Of a stretch of DNA of 64,000 nucleotides, positions 9,927 through 20,761 are shown in pieces. A program made the translations under genes and the position numbers. Below the pieces are notes generated by a model. It had not been told where the DNA came from. It made no database searches and saw only the letters and a list, made by a program, of their open reading frames with translations. The DNA is taken from contig NZ_JADFCM010000001.1 in the NCBI RefSeq assembly GCF_015234585.1, positions 744,001 to 808,000 of the forward strand, read 5' to 3'. This DNA comes from Pseudalkalibacillus hwajinpoensis (GTDB lineage: Bacteria; Bacillota; Bacilli; Bacillales; Guptibacillaceae). Position 1 is the stretch's first letter, and each line of letters begins with the position of its first letter.

Positions 9927-10796
9927 ATGGAAGAGTTTTTACCTAAACTCAAGAGGAAGGTGACTAAGTTGACTCCATTTATTGGTGAAATATTAGGAAC
10001 TATGATTTTAATTATTTTTGGTGGTGGCGTTGTTGCAAACGTTAACTTAAAAGATTCTAAAGCTCAGGGAGGTGGATGGATCGTTGTAGCCCTCGGTTGG
10101 GGACTTGGTGTTGCGATGGGTGTTTATGCTGTTGGACAAGTTAGTGGGGCTCACCTCAATCCAGCTGTAACATTAGGACTAGCTGCCGTTGGCGATTTTC
10201 CATGGAGCGATGTACCGAGCTACATAACGGCGCAAATGATTGGTGCATTCCTCGGTGGATGTATTGTATATTTTCATTTTCTACCTCATTTTCGTAGAGA
10301 AGATGATAAAGCGCTTAAATTAGCTGTTTTTTCTACTGACCCTGCTATACCGCATACGTTCAGCAACTTTTTAAGTGAGTTTATTGGGACGGCTATGCTT
10401 TTAATTGGGTTACTAGCGATTGGTTCTAATGAATTTACAGATGGACTGAATCCATTCATCGTTGGTTTTCTCATTGTAGCTATTGGTCTATCACTAGGCG
10501 GTACGACTGGTTACGCCATTAACCCTGCTCGTGATCTTGGTCCAAGAATCGCACACTTTTTCTTACCTATTCCAGGTAAAGGTGATTCGAATTGGCAATA
10601 TGCATGGATTCCAGTTATAGGGCCAGTGTGTGGGGGAATGTATGGAGCCATTCTTTTTAAAGCGGTAACAGAAGCAAGTTATGGTATGATTTTCTGGATA
10701 GCTACAGTGATTACAGCCATTTTATTTATTGTGTTATATCAGCTTAGTGATAAACTTCAAGATTCTGTTCACTCTTCTTCAGAGGCTAAAAATTAA
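9927..10796 (+). CDS. glpF: Glycerol uptake facilitator (aquaglyceroporin)
   Basis: A membrane channel of the MIP family for passive glycerol entry. Both pore loops are visible: HLNPAVT in the first half and INPARDLGPR in the second; the aspartate after NPAR marks a glycerol facilitator rather than a water-specific aquaporin. Six transmembrane helices with the half-repeats are evident. The start is uncertain: ATG 9927 (289 residues, with AAAAGGGAA upstream) gives an extra basic N-terminus, while TTG 9969 (275 residues, preceded by AAGGTGA at 9957-9963) begins exactly where B. subtilis GlpF begins. It lies behind the GlpP leader and 31 bases before glpK. Confidence 0.92.
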   Translation: MEEFLPKLKRKVTKLTPFIGEILGTMILIIFGGGVVANVNLKDSKAQGGGWIVVALGWGLGVAMGVYAVGQVSGAHLNPAVTLGLAAVGDFPWSDVPSYITAQMIGAFLGGCIVYFHFLPHFRREDDKALKLAVFSTDPAIPHTFSNFLSEFIGTAMLLIGLLAIGSNEFTDGLNPFIVGFLIVAIGLSLGGTTGYAINPARDLGPRIAHFFLPIPGKGDSNWQYAWIPVIGPVCGGMYGAILFKAVTEASYGMIFWIATVITAILFIVLYQLSDKLQDSVHSSSEAKN

Positions 10797-10815
10797 TCTT
10801 CATAACTATATTTAG

Positions 10816-12324
<1,509 letters not shown>

Positions 12325-12357
12325 TCCTTTTCTGTAGGCATAGTCTTCTAACTGTGT

Positions 12358-12363
12358 TACAAT
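12358..12363 (+). promoter_or_regulatory. -10 element of a probable glpD promoter
   Basis: TACAAT lies about 40 bases upstream of the glpD leader hairpin. No convincing -35 was found at the expected distance, so glpD might also be reached by read-through from glpK. Confidence 0.4.
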
Positions 12364-12402
12364 GGAGACAAGTTAATATAGTTCTGGTCGGAGAATAGGA
12401 GA

Positions 12403-12458
12403 AGACCACAGCGCCCAAGCATAGTTTGTTATGCTCTGGTGTGTTGTGGTCTTTTTTT
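12403..12458 (+). terminator. GlpP-controlled leader terminator before glpD
   Basis: Outer arms AGACCACA (12403-12410) and TGTGGTCT (12445-12452), inner hairpin AGCATA/TATGCT, followed by six T. GAGAATAGGAGA directly upstream resembles the segment upstream of the glpF hairpin. The remaining leader up to glpD (about 140 bases) has a small CCCTA/TAGGG inverted repeat near 12512 and no other gene. Confidence 0.85.
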
Positions 12459-12599
12459 GTCCTTTAAACCAGTTTTCTTAGTAGCAATGTTCAATCTTAT
12501 GCTTAAGAAACCCTACATTAGGGGTAAAGTACTGAAGAGGTATTAATTAATCATTTTAAAAATGTAAGTGTTTATATAACAAAAGGGAGTGTGTTCATC

Positions 12600-14273
12600 T
12601 TGGTTAAACCATTTTCAGGATTACAAAGAAGCGTTGTGCTTGATCAAATTGTATCAGAGGAGTTAGATGTACTCGTTGTTGGCGGCGGAATTACAGGGGC
12701 AGGTATCTTACTTGATTCTGCATCTCGTGGAATGAACTCGGCTGTTATCGAAATGCAGGATTTCGCTGCTGGTACGTCAAGTCGTTCAACGAAACTTGTT
12801 CACGGTGGATTGCGTTATTTGAAAAATCTCGAAATTGGATTAGTCGCTGAAGTTGGTAAAGAGCGAGCGATCGTTTATGAAAATGCTCCTCACGTTACAA
12901 CACCTGAATGGATGCTACTACCAATTATTAAAGGCGGTACATTCGGCAAATTTTCTACTGGAGCTGGTCTTGCACTTTATGACAGACTGGCTGGTGTTAA
13001 ACGGAAAGAAAGAAGAAGCATGCTTTCTAAGAAGGAAGCGCTAGACAAAGAGCCGCTTCTTCGTAAAAGTGATGTGAAGGGCGGCGGATATTATGTTGAG
13101 TATCGAACAGATGATGCCCGTCTCACGCTTGAAATTATGAAAGAAGCCGTTCATCGCGGTGGAAAAGCTGTAAACTATGTGAAAGCAGAACAGCTTTTAT
13201 ATGAAGATGGTAAGATTGTTGGTGTACGAGCTAAAGACGTTGTAACAGGTGAAACACGTGAGATTAGAGCGAAAAAAGTTGTGAATGCAGCTGGCCCATG
13301 GGTCGATGAAATTCGTGGTCTTGATCAATCGAAAAAAGGTAAGCACATGTTCCTAACTAAAGGGGTTCACCTAGTATTTGATCAATCTAAATTCCCACTT
13401 CAACAAGCCGTCTATTTCGACACGCCATTTAATGATGGGCGAATGATGTTTGCAATCCCACGCGCCGGCAAAACGTATATCGGTACAACGGATACGCATT
13501 ATACGAAAAATCCTGTACATCCGCAGATGACAGTAGAAGACAGAGATTATATTGTTGATGCAGCGAACTATATGTTCCCAAGCATTAATGTAACAAAAGA
13601 AGATGTGGAATCAAGCTGGTCAGGTGTACGTCCGTTGATTCACGAAGAAGGAAAAGACCCATCTGAAATTTCTCGTAAAGATGAGATCTTCCTATCAGAT
13701 TCCGGTTTGATTACCATTGCTGGTGGTAAATTAACGGGCTATCGCAAAATGGCTGAAAAAGTCGTTAGTCTGATTGCGGATCAATTTAAAGAAGAAAAAT
13801 ATAAGAAATTCCCTGCTTCTACTACAAAGAATATGGTTCTCTCTGGTGGCTATGTTGGAGGAAGCAAAGGCTTTAAGGAATATGCAACAGAACAAGTTCG
13901 TAGAGGTACAACACTTGGTCTAAGTGTTAATGAAGCAGAAACCCTCGTGCAGCGATATGGTTCTAACATTGAACGAATTTATCAAATCATTGAAACGGTC
14001 GGAACGGAAGCGAATTTCCATAACTTAAGTCTTGAAGTATTCGCTACCCTTATCTATGGTATTGAAGAAGAAATGGTGGCAACTCCACTTGATTACTTCA
14101 ATCGTAGAACAAGTGCCCTTTACTTTGACATTGATTGGGTTCGTCGCTGGAAAGAGCCAGTTATCGAGTATATGGCTAAGCGACTTAACTGGTCAAATGA
14201 AATGAAACAAGCACACATTCAAGAGCTAGATAAGCAAATGCATGATGCTGTTGTGCCATTAAAAGTAAAATAA
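12600..14273 (+). CDS. glpD: Aerobic glycerol-3-phosphate dehydrogenase
   Basis: A 557-residue FAD-dependent, membrane-associated enzyme oxidising glycerol-3-phosphate to dihydroxyacetone phosphate and passing electrons to the quinone pool. The FAD-binding motif VVGGGITGAG is near residue 25-35, followed by the family motif GTSSRSTKLVHGGLRYL (about 58-75) and the C-terminal helical domain. TTG 12600 is chosen because AAAGGGAG (12582-12589) is ten bases upstream; the in-frame GTG at 12591 is only one base from it. Length agrees with B. subtilis GlpD (555). It completes the glycerol pathway with glpF and glpK and has its own GlpP leader. Confidence 0.95.
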   Translation: MVKPFSGLQRSVVLDQIVSEELDVLVVGGGITGAGILLDSASRGMNSAVIEMQDFAAGTSSRSTKLVHGGLRYLKNLEIGLVAEVGKERAIVYENAPHVTTPEWMLLPIIKGGTFGKFSTGAGLALYDRLAGVKRKERRSMLSKKEALDKEPLLRKSDVKGGGYYVEYRTDDARLTLEIMKEAVHRGGKAVNYVKAEQLLYEDGKIVGVRAKDVVTGETREIRAKKVVNAAGPWVDEIRGLDQSKKGKHMFLTKGVHLVFDQSKFPLQQAVYFDTPFNDGRMMFAIPRAGKTYIGTTDTHYTKNPVHPQMTVEDRDYIVDAANYMFPSINVTKEDVESSWSGVRPLIHEEGKDPSEISRKDEIFLSDSGLITIAGGKLTGYRKMAEKVVSLIADQFKEEKYKKFPASTTKNMVLSGGYVGGSKGFKEYATEQVRRGTTLGLSVNEAETLVQRYGSNIERIYQIIETVGTEANFHNLSLEVFATLIYGIEEEMVATPLDYFNRRTSALYFDIDWVRRWKEPVIEYMAKRLNWSNEMKQAHIQELDKQMHDAVVPLKVK

Positions 14274-14281
14274 GCTTTTCA

Positions 14282-14309
14282 AACCGAAGCATTCGCTTCG
14301 GTTTTTTTT
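14282..14309 (+). terminator. Terminator after glpD
   Basis: Stem AACCGAAGC / GCTTCGGTT with loop ATTC, followed by six further T. Confidence 0.9.
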
Positions 14310-14340
14310 GTATTTTAAGGAGTGTTAATCTTCTGAAGGG

Positions 14341-14391
14341 TGAGAGTGGGTCAGGTACGTACCTGACCCCACTCTCATGACCCCACTCTCA
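14341..14391. repeat. Imperfect palindrome with a repeated arm
   Basis: Arms GAGAGTGGGTCAGGTAC and GTACCTGACCCCACTCTC are complementary except for one extra base, giving a stem of about 17 pairs with almost no loop. The right-arm motif TGACCCCACTCTCA then occurs a second time (14378-14391). No poly-T follows, so it is not a terminator. It looks like a dispersed intergenic palindromic repeat; whether other copies exist in the genome cannot be seen here. Confidence 0.7.
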
Positions 14392-14492
14392 AAAAGGGCT
14401 CCAATTCTGTATGTGCTTTGAAATAGGAAATGGTACAATAGGGGAAGTTGAAATGGAACCGTCTTTTTGGTTCTTACATAGGAGGTTTACGA

Positions 14493-15431
14493 ATGGTTAA
14501 AGTTCGTATGAAAGATGTCATTGAGAAGTTCAGTCTTGAGCTTGTGAGCGGGGAGGAAGGGATTCATCGTCCGATCACAACGAGTGATATTTCACGACCG
14601 GGACTAGAAATGGCTGGTTTTTTCACTTATTATCCAGCAGAACGTTTGCAGCTACTCGGAAAGACAGAGATGTCCTTCTTTCATGGTTTAACAGATGAGC
14701 AGAAAGTAGAGCGGATGCAGAAGCTCTGTACAGACGAAACACCTGGGATAGTTCTTTCTAGAGATATGGAAGTTCCTGAGGAATTGATCGCGTCATCTAA
14801 AGAAAAAGATGTTCCTATTTTACGATCTAATATGACAACGACTCGCTTAAGCAGCCGCTTAACGAATTATCTTGAGAGTCAGCTTGCGCCAAACACTGCG
14901 ATTCACGGTGTTCTTGTGGATATTTATGGCGTAGGTGTACTCATTACAGGCTCGAGTGGCGTAGGGAAAAGTGAAACAGCTCTTGAGCTTGTAAAGCGTG
15001 GTCATCGTCTTGTAGCAGATGATTCCGTGGAAATCCGTCAGGAAGCGGAAAATACGCTAGTCGGTAGCGCTCCTGAATTAATTCAACATTTACTTGAAAT
15101 AAGAGGCCTCGGCATCATTAACGTCATGACGTTGTTTGGTGCAGGTGCGATTCGAAATTACAAAAAGATCTCCCTAGTGATGAATCTAGAACTTTGGGAT
15201 TCGAAAAAGGTTTATGATCGTCTTGGTCTTGAAGAGGAGTATATGAAAATCATTGATTCGAATGTGCCAAGACTTGTTGTGCCAGTTCGTCCAGGACGAA
15301 ACCTTGCGATCATTATAGAAGTAGCAGCGATGAATTTCCGTCTGAAAAATATGGGGATGAATGCAGCAAAGCAATTTTCAGAAAGACTGACAAGAGAGAT
15401 TGAAGATGGAGACGAGCACGACAGCATCTAA
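14493..15431 (+). CDS. hprK: HPr kinase/phosphorylase
   Basis: A 312-residue bifunctional enzyme that phosphorylates HPr and Crh on Ser46 with ATP or pyrophosphate and removes the phosphate, thereby setting CcpA-dependent catabolite control. Walker A GSSGVGKS is at residues 153-160, followed by the DDSVEI segment and the HPrK signature [19 protein letters not shown] (about 202-220). ATG 14493 follows AGGAGG; the open frame extends 15 codons upstream without support. It heads the lgt-yvoD-ppaX-yvoF operon. Its substrate Crh is encoded at 34288. Confidence 0.97.
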   Translation: MVKVRMKDVIEKFSLELVSGEEGIHRPITTSDISRPGLEMAGFFTYYPAERLQLLGKTEMSFFHGLTDEQKVERMQKLCTDETPGIVLSRDMEVPEELIASSKEKDVPILRSNMTTTRLSSRLTNYLESQLAPNTAIHGVLVDIYGVGVLITGSSGVGKSETALELVKRGHRLVADDSVEIRQEAENTLVGSAPELIQHLLEIRGLGIINVMTLFGAGAIRNYKKISLVMNLELWDSKKVYDRLGLEEEYMKIIDSNVPRLVVPVRPGRNLAIIIEVAAMNFRLKNMGMNAAKQFSERLTREIEDGDEHDSI

Positions 15432-15467
15432 TCTTAATCAAGATATGGATAAAGGAGAGACAACGAC

Positions 15468-16280
15468 ATGCTAGCCTCAATACAGCCTCTTGATCGCGTC
15501 GCGCTAGAGCTTGGACCGATCTCGATTTACTGGTACGGCATTATCATTGCTTTTGGAGCTTACCTTGGCTTGCTTCTAGCTATGAGAGAAACAAAGCGCC
15601 AGGGCCTGCCAAAAGAAACCTTTGTTGATCTAATTTTATGGGCTGTCCCCATAGCCATTATTTCAGCGCGTATTTACTATGTTATTTTCCAGTGGAGCTA
15701 CTACAAAGATAATCCTGGTGACATCTTTGCCATTTGGGAAGGTGGTATCGCCATTCACGGTGCATTAATTGGTTCTGTTATTACAGCTATTATTTTCACT
15801 AGAAAGCGTGGACTATCTTTCTGGAAAATTGCTGACATCGCTGCTCCGAGTATTATACTAGGGCAAGCGATCGGACGTTGGGGTAACTTTATGAACCAGG
15901 AAGCGCATGGGGGACCTGTCACTAGAGCATTTCTCGAGAATCTGATGCTTCCGGATTTTATTATTAATCAAATGTATATTGACGGGACTTATTATCACCC
16001 GACATTTCTTTACGAATCACTTTGGAACATAGCTGGAGTCGTGCTGCTTGTAATTCTTCAAAGAACGGCCGTTAAGCGAGGAGAAGTTTTCCTTGCTTAT
16101 GTAACATGGTATTCTATTGGTCGCCTTTATATTGAGGGACTCCGTACAGATAGTCTAATGTTAACGGAATCTTTAAGGGTAGCACAGGTGATTTCAGTTG
16201 TATTAATTATTGTGTCGATCGCTTTAATCATTTATCGACGCAAAGTAATGAAAGCAAAGCCTTATAACGAAAAAGGATAG
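15468..16280 (+). CDS. lgt: Prolipoprotein diacylglyceryl transferase
   Basis: A 270-residue membrane enzyme transferring diacylglycerol from phosphatidylglycerol to the lipobox cysteine of prolipoproteins. Seven hydrophobic segments are visible along with the family signature [15 protein letters not shown] (about 138-152), the [11 protein letters not shown] loop with its essential histidine, and [17 protein letters not shown] precedes the ATG. It is the second gene of the hprK operon, an order conserved in Bacillaceae. Confidence 0.96.
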   Translation: MLASIQPLDRVALELGPISIYWYGIIIAFGAYLGLLLAMRETKRQGLPKETFVDLILWAVPIAIISARIYYVIFQWSYYKDNPGDIFAIWEGGIAIHGALIGSVITAIIFTRKRGLSFWKIADIAAPSIILGQAIGRWGNFMNQEAHGGPVTRAFLENLMLPDFIINQMYIDGTYYHPTFLYESLWNIAGVVLLVILQRTAVKRGEVFLAYVTWYSIGRLYIEGLRTDSLMLTESLRVAQVISVVLIIVSIALIIYRRKVMKAKPYNEKG

Positions 16281-16293
16281 GAGGAGTGTCATT

Positions 16294-17241
16294 GTGGGCA
16301 TTTTGCGACGGGGCTTAAAAGCAGGGCTCATAACAACGTGGGACCTTGGGAAAATTATTTTTCCAATCACCTTAGTAATGACCCTCCTTCGTTATACACC
16401 TGTTCTCGAATGGATCGTTACGTTAATCGCTCCTGTCATGAAATGGATGGGCTTGTCTGGAGACGCAGCTATTCCTCTTGTGCTAGGGAATTTCTTGAAT
16501 CTTTATGCGGGGATCGGAGCCATTCTTACACTCGATTTAACGGTCAAAGAGGTGTTTATTTTGGCTGTTATGCTTTCCTTCTCACACAATTTGCTTATTG
16601 AGTCAGGCGTTGCTGCAAGAGTGGGTGTAAAGTTATGGGTTATTCTTGCCGTTAGACTGGGGCTTGCTGTCCTCTCTGCTTTTATAATCAACATTGTCTG
16701 GCGAGGTGGAAGCGAACAGGCAGCGTATGGTTTTGTTTCTCAAACGAATGAAATGGTTACCGGTTGGGGCTCTATTATTCTTCAAGGATTAGAAAAAGCA
16801 TCGTTAGGTGTTCTTCAGCTCGCTCTGATCGTGATTCCACTTATGATTTTCATACAGGTTATGAAAGACTTTTCCTGGCTTTCGACGTTTTCACGCTGGA
16901 TGGCTCCAGTGACGAAGGGGTTAGGTATGAAAGAAAATACATCTACAACGCTTGCTGCAGGTCTTGTTTTTGGGCTCGCTTATGGAGCAGGAGTAATGAT
17001 TCAAGCTGTAAAAGAAGATGGCGTTGAGAAGAAAGACCTTTACTTAGCGTTTATTTTTCTTGTGGCGTGTCATGCTGTCATTGAGGATACTCTTATTTTC
17101 ATTCCTCTTGGAATTCCTGTTATCTGGCTTCTTCTCGTAAGACTTGTAACAGCCATACTTTTAACGATTATCGTCTCAGTAATATGGAAGCGACGTGAAT
17201 TGAACGCTTCAGAAAGAAAGGAACCATCGTATGAGCATTAA
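16294..17241 (+). CDS. yvoD: YvoD-like nucleoside-recognition (Gate) domain membrane protein
   Basis: A 315-residue membrane protein with eight or more hydrophobic segments in two similar halves, each with a 'Gate' (nucleoside recognition) type pattern (for example LGNFLNLYAGIGAILTLDLTV in the first half). Such proteins are found in nucleoside transporters and in SpmA/SpmB; the function of YvoD is unknown. Start is GTG 16294 after GGAGGAG. It overlaps ppaX by 11 bases, so expression is translationally coupled, and its position between lgt and ppaX equals that of B. subtilis yvoD. Confidence 0.8.
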   Translation: MGILRRGLKAGLITTWDLGKIIFPITLVMTLLRYTPVLEWIVTLIAPVMKWMGLSGDAAIPLVLGNFLNLYAGIGAILTLDLTVKEVFILAVMLSFSHNLLIESGVAARVGVKLWVILAVRLGLAVLSAFIINIVWRGGSEQAAYGFVSQTNEMVTGWGSIILQGLEKASLGVLQLALIVIPLMIFIQVMKDFSWLSTFSRWMAPVTKGLGMKENTSTTLAAGLVFGLAYGAGVMIQAVKEDGVEKKDLYLAFIFLVACHAVIEDTLIFIPLGIPVIWLLLVRLVTAILLTIIVSVIWKRRELNASERKEPSYEH

Positions 17242-17875
17242 CACAATTTTATTTGATTTAGACGGAACACTGATTAATACGAATGATTTAATTATGGCTT
17301 CATTTAGGCATACGTTTGAACACTTTTATCCAGGTCGTTATGAGGATGAAGAGTTGAAGCAGTTTATTGGAGAGCCACTTTATCTGACATTTGCTAAGCA
17401 TGATGAAAGTCGAGCGGAAGAAATGGTCGCTTTTTATCGTGAACATAATATCGCAAATCACGATAATCTTGTAACGGAATTCGATGGCGTTTTTGAAACG
17501 ATTAAGACGCTATCTGAAAACGGATATAAGCTTGCAATTGTGACGTCGAAAATGAGAAACACAGTTGAAATGGGGTTAAAGCTAACTGAGCTTGATCAGT
17601 TCTTCCCAGTTGTCATCACAGTTGATGAAGTTGAGAACCCTAAACCGCATCCAGAACAGCTTGAAACAGCAATGAAGGAGCTTCGTTCAGTTCGAGAAGA
17701 AACGATTATGGTTGGAGATAGCCAATACGATATTCTTGCTGGACAAAACGCAGGTGTTACGACTGTAGGTGTTTCGTGGACGATTAAAGGGAGCGACTTC
17801 CTGGCGTCGTTTAAGCCAGATTACCTTGTTGACCATATGGGAGAACTTCTTGCGATTGCTGGAGTCGAAAAGTGA
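17231..17875 (+). CDS. ppaX: Pyrophosphatase PpaX (HAD family)
   Basis: A 214-residue HAD-superfamily hydrolase. The nucleophile motif FDLDGTLINT is at residues 8-17, a lysine of motif III in TSKMRN, and motif IV VGDSQYDILAGQNAG in the C-terminal third. In B. subtilis PpaX hydrolyses the pyrophosphate formed when HprK/P dephosphorylates P-Ser-HPr, which explains its place in the hprK operon. Start and stop overlap both neighbours (11 and 4 bases). Confidence 0.93.
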   Translation: MSINTILFDLDGTLINTNDLIMASFRHTFEHFYPGRYEDEELKQFIGEPLYLTFAKHDESRAEEMVAFYREHNIANHDNLVTEFDGVFETIKTLSENGYKLAIVTSKMRNTVEMGLKLTELDQFFPVVITVDEVENPKPHPEQLETAMKELRSVREETIMVGDSQYDILAGQNAGVTTVGVSWTIKGSDFLASFKPDYLVDHMGELLAIAGVEK

Positions 17876-18378
17876 GAAACACGGAGAGGTACCCCGTTAC
17901 TGGTAGCAACGCTCTCTGGCAAATTTATAAAACAGTCCCCTTTTGGAAGGTAGTTAAGAATTTTATTGTTATTCAGCTTGCTCGGTATACCCCGTTTATT
18001 CCGATGAAAAATTGGTTATATAAGACATTTCTTGGAGTGGAAATCGGCGACCAAACCGCATTTGCCCTAATGGTGATGCTCGACATTATGTTTCCGGAGA
18101 AAATTTCAGTCGGGAAGAATTCGATTGTTGGTTACAATACGACCATTCTTGCTCATGAATATTTGATTGATGAGTATCGACTTGGAGATGTTGTGATTGG
18201 CGATCGCGTAATGATCGGAGCAAATACTACTTTGCTTCCTGGCATTACAATTGGTGACGGAGCGATTGTTTCAGCTGGAACGCTTGTTCATAAAAGTGTG
18301 CCAGCAGGGGCTTTTGTTGGTGGGAATCCGATGCAGGTGATTTATACGAAAGAAGAACGAGCAAAGCATGATATATAG
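17872..18378 (+). CDS. yvoF: Acyltransferase with left-handed beta-helix repeats (YvoF-like)
   Basis: A 168-residue protein whose second half shows hexapeptide repeats (VVIGDRVMIGANTTLLPGITIGDGAIVSAGTLV), the left-handed beta-helix of O-acetyltransferases. The first half is a helical region (FWKVVKNFIVIQLARYTPF) that may touch the membrane. It starts with GTG inside the ppaX stop codon region. The acceptor substrate is unknown. Last gene of the hprK operon, followed by a strong bidirectional terminator. Confidence 0.85.
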   Translation: MRNTERYPVTGSNALWQIYKTVPFWKVVKNFIVIQLARYTPFIPMKNWLYKTFLGVEIGDQTAFALMVMLDIMFPEKISVGKNSIVGYNTTILAHEYLIDEYRLGDVVIGDRVMIGANTTLLPGITIGDGAIVSAGTLVHKSVPAGAFVGGNPMQVIYTKEERAKHDI

Positions 18379-18410
18379 AAATCCCGTAGCATATTGCTAC
18401 GGGATTTCTA
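18378..18410. terminator. Bidirectional terminator between yvoF and map
   Basis: A 14-base-pair perfect stem (GAAATCCCGTAGCA / TGCTACGGGATTTC) between convergent genes. The stem ends are A/T-rich so it can serve both strands. Confidence 0.8.
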
Positions 18411-18414
18411 TTAG

Positions 18415-19170
18415 TTATTCGTCACCTTGATCAGTTAAAATTACCGGGCCGTCTTTTGTAATTGCGAGCGTATGCTCATACTGAGCTGATGTAGAACCAT
18501 CTACTGTGCGAGCTGTCCAGCCGTCTTCGTCAATTGTGCTATATGGTTTACCGATGTTTAGCATCGGTTCAATTGTAATCACCATACCTTCTTTCAATCG
18601 TGCTCCTGTACCAGGTTGACCAAAGTGTGGAATCATTGGTTCTTCGTGAAGGGTAGGTCCAATGCCATGTCCAGTGAAGTCACGGACAACGCCAAAGCCT
18701 TCTGCTTCAGCGTATTTTTGAATCGCATGGCCAATATCGCCAATACGATTGCCAATGACTGCCTGCTCGATACCAAGGTAGAGGGACTTTTTCGTCGCTT
18801 CAAGCAAATGCTGCTTTTCCTCTGAAATTTCTCCAACTGCATACGTCCATGCAGAATCAGCGAGTGCGCCATTCAAATTGACAACCATATCAATTGTAAC
18901 GATGTCGCCTTCTTTTAATTTTTTCGAACCTGGGAATCCGTGGCAAATGACATCATTAACTGAAGCACACGTTGCGTAAGGATAGTCCTGGTATCCCTTT
19001 TGCTCAGGTGTCGCGCCGCGTTCTTCTAGAAAGAGTTCAACAAAGTCATCGATTTGTTTGGTTGTTACACCAGGCTTGATAATGCTTCGTAATTCTTTGT
19101 GACAATCGGCAAGTACTTCGCCTGCTTCTTTCATTAATTGAATCTCTCGATTTGTTTTACGGTGAATCAT
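18415..19170 (-). CDS. map: Type I methionine aminopeptidase
   Basis: A 251-residue enzyme that removes the N-terminal methionine from nascent proteins. The metal-ligand pattern is complete: two aspartates in TIDMVVNLNGALADSAW, histidine in FTGHGIGPTLHEEP, glutamates in IEPMLN and QYEHTLAI, plus the substrate-binding histidine in VICHGFPGS. The ATG at 19170 follows a purine-rich AAAGTAGGCG; the ATG at 19197 would add nine residues with a poorer site. It is separate from the ribosomal-protein cluster where the housekeeping map gene usually sits, so this is probably a second copy like B. subtilis YflG. Confidence 0.88.
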   Translation of the reverse strand: MIHRKTNREIQLMKEAGEVLADCHKELRSIIKPGVTTKQIDDFVELFLEERGATPEQKGYQDYPYATCASVNDVICHGFPGSKKLKEGDIVTIDMVVNLNGALADSAWTYAVGEISEEKQHLLEATKKSLYLGIEQAVIGNRIGDIGHAIQKYAEAEGFGVVRDFTGHGIGPTLHEEPMIPHFGQPGTGARLKEGMVITIEPMLNIGKPYSTIDEDGWTARTVDGSTSAQYEHTLAITKDGPVILTDQGDE

Positions 19171-19290
19171 ATTTTCGCCTACTTTCTGCGTATTCATTTA
19201 TTCTATTAGGTGTTTCTTCCACCTGCTATTGGCTATTATCGTTTATTTTCTAACACGTTATGCGGAAGAACTTCCCTCAGTTACTGTAAC

Positions 19291-19314
19291 AAAAAAACCC
19301 GCAAATTGCAGGTT
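19291..19314 (-). terminator. Terminator after the cation exchanger gene
   Basis: Read on the minus strand: AACCTGCA, three-base loop, TGCGGGTT, then a run of T. One G-T wobble pair. It lies 70 bases beyond the stop of the exchanger gene. Confidence 0.75.
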
Positions 19315-19382
19315 TATTGTTTAGCTTATATTAATGAACCAAAAATAAAGATATCAACAATATAAGCCAACATAGCTATTGA

Positions 19383-20447
19383 TTAAAGTAAATAAAATCC
19401 TATCCCCATGATTAAGTAAGCAGCAAGTAATGTTGCTCCTTCAAACCAGTTTGTTTCTCCATCATTACTAATCACAATCATAAGTAAGACAGCTGTTACC
19501 ATAGTGACAAGCTCTGGTAATGTAAATACGAGTGGCATTTGTACTGGGAAGAAAAGAGAGATTAGGACAAGTAGCGGTGCAACAAACATCGCAACTTGAA
19601 GCGTTGAACCTACTGCAATTTCCACAGCAACATCCATTTTGTTTTTGTAGGCCATAATAATAGCTGAAGCATGTTCAGCGGCATTTCCTACAATCGCTAC
19701 AATAATCACCCCGATGAATAACTCGCTCCATCCAAACGTTTCTCCAACTGTTTCAAACGTATGAACAAGGCTTTCTGACACGTAAGCAACGGCGGCTGTG
19801 GAGAGTGCTAGAACGAGCATTGCTTTTTTTCTGCTCCATTCAGGCTCTTCATGTGTGTGATCGCTACCTTCTTGGTCTGAGACGTGCTGATAGACGCCGC
19901 GGTGAGTGACGAGCTTGAAGAAGAGAGCGGCAAGGTAAAGAATGATGAGGATAATGGAAATGCCTGTACTCAATGAAATGGCTTCAGCGTCACTCATGCC
20001 CATTGAAAAAACTTCAGGAATAACAAACGCTACGATGACACCAAACATAAGTAATCCTGAGTTGTGCCTTGCATCGTATACATTGAATTTTTGCCTTTTG
20101 AATTTTAAGCCTCCAACGAAAAAGGATAATCCAGCAACGAGAAGTAGATTTCCCAGTACTGATCCTGTTAGCGAAGCGAGCACAATTTCAATTAACCCTT
20201 CTCTTAATGCAAAGATAGAAATGATCAGTTCAACAGCATTGCCAAATGTGGCGTTTAACAATCCACCAATTCTAGGGCCAGAGATAACAGCAAGGCTTTC
20301 CGTCGCTCTTCCCATAAAAGCAGCAAGAGAAATGATTGTTAAGCAATAGACAATAAACATTAGTGTTTGCGACCAGTGAAGAAGACTTCCGGCAACGGAC
20401 AATGGTACTCCAATAATAACTAGGAAGAAGAAGATTTTATTGACCAC
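19383..20447 (-). CDS. Calcium/proton exchanger, CaCA family (YfkE/ChaA-like)
   Basis: A 354-residue membrane antiporter with about eleven hydrophobic segments. The two alpha-repeats are obvious: GNAVELIISIFAL in the first half and GNAAEHASAIIMA in the second, each providing the acidic residue that binds Ca2+. A central histidine/acid-rich loop (DQEGSDHTHEEPEW) separates the halves. The start is set at GTG 20447 because it matches the N-terminus of B. subtilis YfkE and has GAGAGG nine bases upstream; the ATG three codons earlier directly abuts that site. Monocistronic. The preceding 300 bases up to hisZ hold only the his promoter. Confidence 0.88.
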   Translation of the reverse strand: MVNKIFFFLVIIGVPLSVAGSLLHWSQTLMFIVYCLTIISLAAFMGRATESLAVISGPRIGGLLNATFGNAVELIISIFALREGLIEIVLASLTGSVLGNLLLVAGLSFFVGGLKFKRQKFNVYDARHNSGLLMFGVIVAFVIPEVFSMGMSDAEAISLSTGISIILIILYLAALFFKLVTHRGVYQHVSDQEGSDHTHEEPEWSRKKAMLVLALSTAAVAYVSESLVHTFETVGETFGWSELFIGVIIVAIVGNAAEHASAIIMAYKNKMDVAVEIAVGSTLQVAMFVAPLLVLISLFFPVQMPLVFTLPELVTMVTAVLLMIVISNDGETNWFEGATLLAAYLIMGIGFYLL

Positions 20448-20673
20448 ATGACACATCCTCTCTTTTCATCATCTACTCTTTTCCTCATTATAGATTTCCT
20501 TAATTGGAAAAGAAAGTTTCTTTCAAAGCTATTACCCTAATTTATCAATAAGTGATCCTGATGAAGACGGGATGAGTCATAAATCGACATCATTCCTTAA
20601 GATTACCTAAAAAATAAAGGGGATTCATATTGGAGTACAGAAAAGGAGTAAAGGGAATAATGCCCCTTATCGG

Positions 20674-20702
20674 TTGACGAAAAAAATAAAGGCGTGTAAA
20701 CT
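20674..20702 (+). promoter_or_regulatory. Probable promoter of the his operon
   Basis: TTGACG (20674-20679), a 17-base spacer and TAAACT (20697-20702), about 60 bases before hisZ. No T-box or other leader structure was recognised in the 313-base gap between the divergent exchanger gene and hisZ. Confidence 0.6.
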
Positions 20703-20761
20703 ACAAATAACTTCATCTTGTTAGTATGTTAGCGAACTAAAGGAAATGTGAGGTGCACAAA

